Shown piece by piece: positions 50,201-62,200 of a stretch of DNA of 64,000 bases. Below the pieces are notes generated by a model. That model did no database searches. It was not told where the DNA came from and was given only the letters and a program-made list of their open reading frames with translations. How positions within the stretch are numbered: the stretch's first letter is position 1; each line of letters opens with the position of its first letter. Origin of the DNA: Erpobdella octoculata (lineage: Eukaryota > Annelida > Clitellata > Hirudinida > Erpobdellidae); NCBI GenBank assembly GCA_963978895.1, contig OZ022238.1:16934892-16998891 (forward strand), written 5' to 3'. A program made the translations under genes and the position numbers.

Positions 50201-53200
50201 ATTCTTGAGAGCATAAATATATTTTGTGTACTGGTATTACAAGCCTGTTTGAGAGTTGTACAGTTTTTAAGAAAGTAAAGTTGTACAGATCTTGTAATGA
50301 AATGAAATTATATTATTAAAAAAAATTATTTCAATTTGTGCATCTAGCAATATAAATGGATTTCAAAAAGTGGAACGGATCCTATGCAGCAAATCTCCTT
50401 CATCATAAATGAAGTCATTTGGGCCAAAGTTGTTAAGCTCATATTCAAGCCACTTGATCTGGATAAGGAAATTTATATTAAAAGTCTCAATGCTAAAGTT
50501 TGTTACAAGATGGGTTAGTTTTATTTTGAAATTGTTACTTTTGGTTTTAGAGTTTAAAATTACATTGGCTATAATAATAATAATAATAATAATAGCTCTG
50601 ATGGTATAAATATTTATAATTAAGCTTATTTAAAAAATTATGTTTAACAAAAGGAAAATACTATAAATGGTTTATGTTCTCTTTCATCAACATTGAAATA
50701 TATCATCGCTACTTTTGGTGTGTTTTTTTTATTGTTTGAGAATAATTTGATGTTAAAGTTAAAAGTTGAAGTTTTGAATTTCAAGCGCCCTTTTGTGTAA
50801 AATCTCAGAGCTTCTTTACAAAGACAGCATTACATATAAGACTAGTATGCGTGTTTAAAGGCACCACTGGCAGCCCCGCATAATTCTTGCTAACTCCACA
50901 ATTGCACAAAGAACTTTAACCACCAACCGAAGTTGGTACTCATTTATCGACCACTAAAAGATGAAACGCTGAGTTGACGTGAGCACATGTGAGTCAGTTT
51001 CTTGCTCAAGGAAATTACGTGCTCAAACCTGGAATTGGACCCGGGTGCTCCGGATAACCTGGATGTGGATGTGATTTACATTATGTTATGTTATACACTT
51101 GCAATCTATTTTATAACTTGAATTATTCCATTTATCATAGACTAATGGAAAGTGTTTAGATATGAAATTTCTGTTTTTTTCATTTAGTATCTAACTAAAA
51201 GGTACCTATTTAAAAAATATCTGTAACCTACCTGTTTGCTTAAATGTCACAACCACATAACAGTGAAAAAGTTATACTGCTTAACTTATTGTTGTTTGAA
51301 ATATGAAATATTTATTCTTATTTGAAATATGAAATATTTATTGTTGTTTTAAATATGAAATGCTTATGTTATTTTTTTTATTTGATTGGTGAAGACAAAT
51401 TTTCAACCACGCCATACTGTAAGTTGTTATTTTCAGATTATTATTTTTTTGAAATTGCTTAACATGACTTAGGTCGTCAGATTTCAAAGGCCACGAGCGT
51501 GACTTATCACTCTAGCACTTCTCACATTTGAGCACTGGTGACCCCGGTGGGATTTGAACCACCGACTTTCAGGTCTACAGGTGAACATCTTACAGCTATA
51601 CCACCAGCCCTCCAGCACATATGCTCATACATTATTTATTCTATTTCAGTAATATAAAAAAAAATTGTTATTTTATGTTAATTTTGACTTTCATGGCTTA
51701 TAAATTTTATTTGGAAAATATTACAGTGATAAATCTTAAATATTATAAAGATGAAACAACGATACCAGCTCACAGTTCTACTCCAAGCTACTCCAAGTTG
51801 ACCAACTGCTACATGGGTGGGGCACCTTACGTTTACAATTATCAAAATTCAGCTGAATTCAAAATTACGTCCCAGTTGGCTAACGATGCCAAGAACTGCT
51901 TGAAAGGCTCACATTGGACTTACTTAACAAAAGAAACAAATATTTTCATAACCAGAAGTAAAAGATCAGAATGGTTTATTCCTGCCTTAGTACAGTTTCA
52001 AATTAGTAATGCCGTTCATGTTAAATTGCTATTTTTTGACCTCTACAAGAATTTGTTACACTCTGAAAAAGTTAGTTTAGTTGATTTGCTGCCTTATTAA
52101 TTAATTATGGTTGCTATTATTTCTTCTTATGCTGTTTTCCGTCAGTTTGTCCCGCGCTTGCGAGGTTTTGACGTTTTCCAAATTTGGTGACTGCATTCAG
52201 TCCTATCCTGTGCTAAAATCGCATTTAAATAACAATTGATTATTAGGCTGTGTAGAATAATTCATTATTGAGCTTTGCTGTAGTAAAGGAATGAAACTTT
52301 AGCATGATTCAAACACATTTGTTGCTTCAGAACTTATAATATTTAAACTATTCTTCGATTATCATTGAGACGAAAACGTTTATCATTTGATTTTTACAAA
52401 TAAATCAATTGACAATAGACTGGATGAGAGTTTTTAATTTATAATTATAGAAACAAGTCTTAGAACCTGGTGCCAAATTATCAAAAGTATATTACACAAA
52501 CTCTGGAGACAATACTAGAGTTTACTCTCTGGAGATTCAGATATCTAAGTCTATACCTTCAAAGCCTGTTGAAATAGAAGGTTTCTTCCTGGAGGCGTGT
52601 CTTATATTGAGTATGAATATTAATTTATTCATTATTATATTATGTTTATTCAATGAGACTCGTTCAAAGTATAATTATGCCCCCCACAGAGAGTGATAGT
52701 TATACTTGATCAAAAAGATGTTGACTTAACTGGATTATTGAATCCAATAATTTTTATGTTAAAAATAGATGGAGAAAGTCAAAATAATTTTAATATTAGT
52801 TGCATTATACGTTATTATCCTGTTAAATAAAAAAAAACTGTTAAACTTTATTGGTTGGTGTTTTGGTTTTTTTATCCTTTTACTATAAATGAATTAAACT
52901 ACAGAAAACTAGAGCTAAAAAGTTTTTTGGGACTGCTCGTTGAGCTTAAAAAATTTTAATTCACAGGATTCACAGGAATTTGTAAAATTTCAACGTTGTA
53001 GTTACTTTAAAAAATAACACGTAGTAGTTAATACAAGAGGTGAACCGATTGTCGGCTTGTTACCGGTATTGGCCGATAATTGGTCCTTTTGCCGATAATC
53101 GGTATCGGCCGTTTCATAAACGGTGTCGTCCGATAATCAGTACTAGCTAATTATTGGCCAATTAGTGTTATTTCTATTCTTGCAAATCGCAGAGAATATG

Positions 53201-56200
53201 TTTTCAGTCAATACACATTGAGAATATGTTTTCAGTCAATACACATTGAGAATATGTTTTCAGTCAATACACATTGAGAATATGTTTTCAGTCAACACAC
53301 ATTGAGAATATGTTTTCAGTCAATACACATTGATAAATCAATTTGTTGTATCCGTTTTAAATAAAATAAACCAATAAAAAAGTACATAGAAACATAAGAT
53401 TTTCAGCTTTTTTTGCAGCCAGACTAAAAAGACCTCTTGCTTGGTGCTTTGGTATTCTAGTTGGTTGTGGACTTGCAAACGAAGCCAACTTCTTTATACC
53501 ATTGTCATTTTATCTCAAACTACTTTCCTTTATTAACTGTCAATTTTAAAAAATTTAAAACCAATTTCCCATTCATGCTCCCACACATAACGTAGAGGGA
53601 CATAGAAGAAACTATAAAAAACATGAAGTTAGTGTAAGTGTAAACCATTGGTGTTGCAATAGTTCCATGTCTGCATATATTAATTTGAATCTAATGGAAA
53701 CTAGACCACCCAGTAATAAATAGTGAGGTTTATTACTTGGGTAAAGTACGTAAGGAGCAGCTATGAATAAGCCAATATTAACCGAGTGACATTTGATTGA
53801 CACAATATAGGTGTTTTTAGTTTGGGTTGGGATGGAGTTTATTCAAGACTTTTTATTAAAATAAAATGTGCTTGAAAAGCAGTTTAGTGCGATGGGACAA
53901 GTATGAGTATAACCTGCGATCATGTGATGCAAAAATTCTGTCTCAATGTCACATTTATATAATTGCAGTGTAACTGGTAAGTGCCAGTCAATGTGAAGTA
54001 TAGCAGAAACAACGTGATAATAATATGACAGTGCTACATTATTAATAAATAAATAAGTTTTAAAAGTCAGTAATTGGTAATCGGCCGATATTTTGTAACC
54101 ATTTCATTATCGGTGCACCTCTAGTTAATACAAAAAGTAGTTATTACTCAGTTGCTTATGTACAAGTTGACTACCAGTCTAGGGAGAACCAACTGCAAAA
54201 GGTTTATGGAACCATCAGGCGTTTCTCGAACCCATCCCAGCATGTAACTTTTTTGGGAGCCCCGCTGTGTTCAAAAAGAGTTTGTTACTCCCATCTTTTA
54301 TACGAATCCTCAGTGCATGACACCCTCAAACTAGTGCTGATCTGTAAGAATTACATCATTGAAATCAAATTCAATTTCATCTGGTTCAAAGCCATCTTCT
54401 TCCAACACCTTTTGAAAGCAATTGAGAAACTGTAATCTTTTTTTCTTTTATTGCTCAGATCCTGTTTAATTTTTTTTCTTGTTTTAACTCAAAAACCAGC
54501 ATTTTTCTCAACACAAAAGAACTTTTTTTTGACATCAATCTAATAATATAAATTCACAAAGCCTTTTTGGGAGAGTTTCATTTTAATGCAGAATAACAGG
54601 AGAATGTTTATATGAAACAGTTTTTTTCGAGTTTTCAAAGAATTAACAAATAAAATTTTTTAACAACTTCAGACAAGGGCCTTTCATATGGAACAACAAC
54701 AACAAGGAAAATTTATAAAACATTTAGTCCTGGAATGGTAACTCACACAGATCATGAAACTGAACTTTACAGTGTAAACCCAACAGAGGTAGTAAAATAA
54801 AAAACATAGACTACTTCATGAAATATTGATAGTGTCCATTAACATTTGATCAATATTTGCAGACAACTCCATATGGTCCACCAGAAACTACTCCATATGG
54901 TCCACCAGAAACTCCTCCATATGGTCCACCAGAAACTACTCCATATGGTCCACCAGAAACTACTCCATATGGTCCACCAGAAACTCCTCCATATGGCCCA
55001 CCAGAAACTACTCCATATGGTCCACCAGAAACTACTCCATATGGCCCACCAGAAACTACTCCATATGGTCCACCAGAAACTACTCCATATGGTCCACCAG
55101 AAACTCCTCCATATGGTCCACCAGAAACTCCTCCATATGGTCCACCAGAAACTACTCCATATGGTCCCCCAGAAACTACTCCATATGGTCCACCAGAAAC
55201 TCCTCCATATGGTCTACCAAAACCTACTCCATATGGTCCACCAGAAACTACTCCATATGGTCCACCAGAAACTACTCCATATGGTCCACCAGAAACTCCT
55301 CCATATAGCCCACCAGAAACTACTCCATATGGTCCACCAGAAACTACTCAATACATTCAACGTGAAACAACTACACCATGTATCACATGTGGCAAGCCTA
55401 AGTCCACTAAACCCCCTGCAATTAAATGTAGCATGGAAGAAACATCTTATATTTACAATTATACTAATTCTGCTGGATTCAGAATTACATCTCAATCAGG
55501 CAATGAAGCTGAAAAAGGTTTGGAAGGCTCCCACTGGCCATACTCTACAAAAGAAACAACACTTTTAGTATTCAGGAATAATAAATCAGATTATTTCATT
55601 CCCATCTTCTTAAAGTTTAAAGTCAGAAATGCTGTATATGTGAAGCTGCAATTTCTGGACTTAAAAAAGAAATCATTATACGTTGAAACGGTTTGCTATT
55701 TTTTCAGTATTGATTAAGTTATACTAAATTGTCTTGTAGAGTTTTAAGGTTGTAAAAGTATATAGAAAAAAATTTTTAGCCTACGCTTTGAGGTGGTCGA
55801 GTCAATAGTTAAAAAAATAGGTAAACAGAACTTTTCAGCTCGCTTGAGGGATAGTAAATTATTGTAATCCAGAGGACAAATCGTTTAGAAAAATCTCCAA
55901 GGTTAAATGGTCATGGTGACTACCTTTAATGCCTTGCCTGTACTCAATATAATTAACCTGTATTCTAAAGCAGAAGCTAGTATTTCTTAAAATTGAAAAA
56001 AATTTTTTAACTCACCTATGGACAGAAAAATAAAAAAAAGTATTCAGAAAAAAAAACAAATGCAAACACTGTTAAACAGCAGATTTTAATTTCAAAAAAT
56101 TGGCAAACATTATTTGATGCTCAGTTTTATTCATTCGCTTTATGTTTACTTTTTAGGCCTAATTTTCCAGCCAGTATAGTCTGTATCTGTATATGATTAA

Positions 56201-59200
56201 GCTTGCTATTAAATTGTTTCTAATTTGTCAATTAAATTTACTAATTTTAAATATTGAAATAAAATTTTTTATTTATTAAACATTAAATTATTCAATTAAA
56301 TTAAACTAAGTTAATTGTGAAGGAATATTTTGATTTGATTGTGAAGCCAGTATAGTTTTTGCATAGACACACACTACAACGTACTGGTATATGTTTTCAT
56401 GCAAGAATAAACAACATTCTGGTATAAGTCTGTATCTGAGAACACACGAACTGTGCACTAAGTACTCTCCACTAAGCATATTATTTGTTGAGTTTCTCAT
56501 TCAAAATTTATAATTAGACTAGCAGGGTAACCCGGCGTTGCCCAGGGTTTTTAGACGTTTTTCTATCGTTTCTTTTCTCTTTCTTTCTTTTTTAATCCCA
56601 GTTTCTTCCCCGCTTGCTTTCCCATTCCTGCTTGATCTCTTTGTTATCTCGCTTCTTTTCTCTTTCTTGCTCCCGCTTGCTCTCCTGTTCCCGTTCCTGC
56701 ACCTACTCGATCTCCTGTTCCCGCTCCCACTTGCTCTCCTGTTCCCCTATTTGACAAGTAATACTTGTTACGAAATCGTAAGTTTTTCTTCCATCTATCT
56801 CTTAATAATTTGCAATAACACGCATTCGGTCACATTATGCAAGACTGTCAAGCAAGTAATGCCTCTTATGCAATTGTAAACAGTGCTTCAAAAACTTATG
56901 CAAAGATCATGTATAGGAACTTTTGGCCCAGAAGGTTTTTTGGCCCCCCTGAGCCGGGGGATCGGAGTAGGGAGTCCAAACTTTCTTAACTTTTTTCTCC
57001 TGTATGAGAACTACCTTCTTGCCAAATTTCATCAAGATCGCTCAAGCGGTTCAGATTTCTATAAAGGACAAACAAACAGACACAAACATTCATTTTTATT
57101 TATATAGATTACAGTTTTTAAATGCTAAGCCATTTCAAAAAGAAAATTTTCTGGTCACATTTTAAGACTGTATTGTCTATTTCTGTTTACTTTGAGAGCA
57201 GTTATGATGATGACAGACATCTGAGTTAATAAACAAATAATTTTAATAAAATTAAGCAAATGTAAACTAATTTAGATGATTTGCCTTCTCTCGCTTCGGT
57301 CACAAAAATATGACAATTTCTACTTTTTCGTTGACAATTTAATATGTCAAATCAGATAATCATAAGTTTTGAATGTTTTTGTAATTGTAAACCTATTTTG
57401 TGTAATGTGGACTTATGCATGCCACGTTTTAACAATGTTCTGTTTATTCTATGTATTGTTTATTCACTATTCTTATTATTCTATGTTGTAATTAATCTAT
57501 ATAGTATTTCTTCACTGTTGTAATTATTCTATATAGTGTTTCTTGACTGTTTTGTTTATTCTATTTAGAGTTTCTTCACTGTATTGTTTCTTCATGTTCT
57601 CTTTTATGAGGAAACTGGTAAGGTTAACTAGTATACCAAATAAAAATTATCGAAAGCAGCAATAATTTGAAAATCATTTAAAATTATTTGGCTACATAGA
57701 TTTTTATGGCATAATTATAATCGATTAATTTATTAGTTGAAATCAGTTATTATTTTTTATTTCAGAAGCAAATTTTTGAAGCTAGTGATAAATTCTCTGA
57801 AATATATTATGCCAATTCTGGAGATGGTACCAAGGTTTTCATGCTGGAAATTCAGATAATCAAATCTGTAAATCTGCAATCTCTAAATATCAAAGATTTT
57901 TCCATGGAGTCATGTCTCAGTAAAAGTATGAACAATTTTTTTTAAGTTTAATCACAATCTTTTCATAAATTATTCTATTATTCAGTTATGAAAACTAACA
58001 TATCTTTCACCAGAAAGTATTCCAACATATGTTCCACCAAGAAGAACTACTTCATATATTCAACCGAAAACTACTCCATATGGTCCACCTGAAACTCCTC
58101 CATATGGTCCACCAGAAACTCCTCCATATGGCCCACCAGAAACTACTCCGTATGGTCCACCAGAAACTCCTCCATATGGTCCACCAGAAACTCCTCCATA
58201 TGGTCCACCAGAAACTACTCCATATGGTCCACCAGAAACTCCTCCATATGGTCCACCAGAAACTACTCCATATGGCCCACCAGAAACTACTCCGTATGGT
58301 CCACCAGAAACCACTCCATATGGCCCACCAGAAACTACTCATTATGGTCTACCAAAACCTACTCCATACATTCCATACATTCCATACTTAACATCCAAGA
58401 AAACGAAGAAGCCAAATATTTATGGTCCACCAGAAACTCCTCCATATGGTCCACCAGAAACTACTCCATATGGTCCACCAGAAACTCCTCCATATGGCCC
58501 ACCAGAAACTACTCCATATGGCCCACCAGAAACTACTCCGTATGGTCCACCAGAAACCACTCCATATGGTCCACCAGAAACTACTCATTATGGTCCACCA
58601 GAAACTACTCCATATGGTCCACCAGAAACTACTCCATATGGTCCACCAGAAACTCCTACATATGGTCCACCAGAAACTACTCCGTATGGTCTGCCAGAAA
58701 CTACTCAATATATTCAACAAAAAACAACTACACCATGTATCACATGTGGCAAGCCTAAGTCCACTAAACCCCCTGCAATTAAATGTAGCATGGAAGAAAC
58801 ATCTTATATTTACAATTATACTAATTCTGCTGGATTCAGAATTACATCTCAATCAGGCAGTGAAGCTGAAAAAAGTTTGGAAGGCTCCCACTGGCCATAC
58901 TCTACAAAAGAAACAACACTTTTAGTATTCAGGAATAATAAATCAGATTATTTCATTCCCATCTTCTTAAAGTTTAAAGTCAGAAATGCTATATATGTGA
59001 AGCTGCAATTTCTGGACTTAAAAAAGAAATCATTATACGTTGAAACGGTTTGCTATTTTTTCAGTATTGATTAAGTTATACCAAACTAGCAGTGCCCGTA
59101 GCGGCTTCGCTCGCATGAAATTAGAGAGTTTTAACCGTGCATCCATAGTAGAGATCATTTTTTTAGGTCTCGGCTCGGCCCGTCGACAAATTAGCCCAGC

Positions 59201-62200
59201 CCGTTTTAAAAACCCAAACTCCTGGCCCGGCACAGCCCGTCTGAATTAGGCCCGGCCCATTTTTACAGGCCTAGAAGTTCTATATACTTGATGAAAAACT
59301 TCGGCCCGTCCCACCTTGACCTCAGGTTTGGCCCGGCCAAACTGAAGACCCTAAAATCGCTAAAATATCTATATACTATTGAAAAGCCTCGGCCCGTCCC
59401 ACTTTGATTTAAGGTTTGGCCTGGCCCGTGTGAAGACTCTAAAATAACGGCTTGGCCCGGCCGATGATAAACTGGACTTAGCTACTTTTAACCGGCACAA
59501 AACTTCAAAATACTAAGTTTTACATTTGTAGCACTTACAGTTTGTGAGTAGCAGTTATTTTGAAATCAAATAACCCTTATTTCCACCCCACATTTGAGGT
59601 CCTGGAAACCAAATTTTCAAAAAATGCTAAAACACGTATTTCATTATTTTTGGAGTAGAAACTAAATACTAATTTTTACTTCTGTAGCATTAACAGTTTT
59701 TGAGTAGCAGCTACTTTAAAAACCAAATAACCCAAAAAATGATGAAACACGTATATCTTTTTTTTTTGAGTAGATACTAAGTATTAAATTTTACATCTGT
59801 GGCAATTACAGTTGTTGAGTAGCAGTTACTTTAAAAACCAAATAACCCTATTTTCCACCCCACATTTGAAGTCCTGGAAACCAAATTTTCAAAAAATTGT
59901 GAAACCCGTATATCATTATTTTTAGAGTAGAAACTAAATTCTAATTTTTACTTTTGTGACATTAACAGTTTTTGAGTAGAAGCTACTTTAAAAACCAAAT
60001 AACCCAATTTTCCAACCCACATTTGAGGTCCGGGAAACCAAATTTGTAAAAAATGGTGAAACACGTATATCTTTATTTTTAGAAAAGAAACTAAATAATA
60101 ATTTTTACATCTGTGGTATTTACTGTTTTTGAGTAGCAGTTACTATAAAAGACAATTAGCCCTATTTTCCACTCCACATTTGAAGTCCTGGAAACCAAAT
60201 TTTCAAAAAATGCTAAAACACGTATTTCATTATTTTTGGAGTAGAAACTAAATACTAATTTTTACTCCTGTAGCATTAACAGTTTTTGAGTAGAAGCTAC
60301 TTTAAAAACCAAATAACCCAATTTTCCAACCCACATTTGAGGTCCGGGAAACCGAATTTTCAAAAAATGGTGAAACACGTATCTATTTATTTTTCAAAAA
60401 GAATCTATATACCAAATTTCAAAATCTCCTCATTTTTGGTTTTCGAGATATACATTGTTTTAGAAAAAAGTTTGTTTTCCAGTTTTTTCCCCTCAGGAGC
60501 AAAATTTTCAAAAATCCTTTCTTAGCGGATGTTTACGCTATAAAAGTAATATAAGTTCCAAATTTCACGTTCCTAGGATGAGGCGTTTGAGCTCGGCGTT
60601 GATTATCAGTCAGTCATCTGTCAGTCAGTCAGTCAGTCAGTCAGTCAGTCAGTCAGTCAGTCAGGACATGTTCTTTTATATATATAGATTGTCTTGTAGA
60701 GTTTTTAGGTTGTTAAAGTATATAGAAAAATAATTTTTAGATTACGCTTTTAGGTGGTCGAGTCAATAGTTAAATAAATAGGTAAACAGAACTTTTCAGC
60801 TCGCTTGAGGGATAGTAAATTGTAATCCAGAGGACAAATCGTTTAAAAAAATCTCCAAGGTTAAATGGTCATGGTGACTACCTTCAATGTCTTGCCTGTA
60901 CTCAATATTAATAATAATAACAATAATATTACGGAATTTATCAAGCGCCAAGGCACACGACTGAGGCGCCCTCGGATAACCTAGAAATTGCATAGTCCAA
61001 GGCCGATTTAAAATAAAAAGTTTTAAGTTTAGTTCTAAAAGAAACAACGCTTTTAGTATTCAGGAATAATTAACCTGAATAGGCAGAAGCTATTTCTAAA
61101 ATGTGAAAAAAAAATTGTTAACTCACCTATGGACAAAGAAATAAAAATGGTATTGAGTACTATTGAGAAACAAAACAAATGAAAACACTTTTAAACAGCA
61201 GGTGCTAAATTTAAATATAAAAGATTGGCAAAAACTATTTAATGTTCTGTTTTATTCATTCGCTTTATGTTTACTTTTTAGGCCTAATTCTCCAGCCAGT
61301 ATAGTTTGTATATGATTAAGCATACTATTAAATCGATATTAATTTATCAATTAAGTTTACTCATTTTAAATGTTGAAATAAAAAATTACTTTTAGTAAAC
61401 ATTAAATTATTCAATTAAGCAAAACTAAATAAATTGTGATTGACTATTTAGATTTGATTGTGAAGCCAGTATAGTTTTTGCATAGACACATACATACAAC
61501 GTACCAGAGATGTTGCGAGTACTTATGGTCCAAGTACGAGTACCATAGTATCGAGTACGAGTACCATGGTATCAAGTTATCGAGTACGAGTACCATGGTA
61601 TCAAGTTATCGAGTACGAGTACTGAGGTCTCGAGTACAAGTACGAGTACGAGTGTACAAGAAATTTTTAGCGAGTACTTTTCGAGTACTTTTTAAAGTCA
61701 ACAAAATAATAGTTTATTCTACATCAAAAAACTATTACATTTCAGAAAAATTAGCGACGACAGTTTAGAGTCCGACATCTTAGCCCTATGGGGTCTTAAA
61801 ATTATTCTGCCGTGGCTGAACACACGTTCTACTGGTGAACTTGAAGCTGGAATACTTAAGGCACGAAGTGCTGGGTGATACAGTTTGTCAAGGTCACTGG
61901 AATGATTCTGCCAAAACGTTAGTGCATCATCCACATCACCAGTGATCCTCATCTCAAGATATCTGGTCAACTGTGCATCGACATCAAGGCAGGTGTCATC
62001 TAACGCTGATGAATACTTGTGAAACAACTTTGACTTTTTGGCTGGTGGGGGTGACACAGATGGCGGCACTAACGTAACAGCAGGTGACTGAGTAATGATG
62101 CCAAAGAGAGAATTAGTTGATTCAACAAAGAATTTAACCAGTTCTGAAAAAACACAACTAAATTTAAAAAATGCAAAATTGTGACTGCAAAGTGCAAATA

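Noticed and set aside
54857..58925. Antisense and shifted frames over the PYGPPE arrays ([15 protein letters not shown])
   Set aside because: Repeat shadows; the in-phase frame carries the protein and joins the flanking domain exons.
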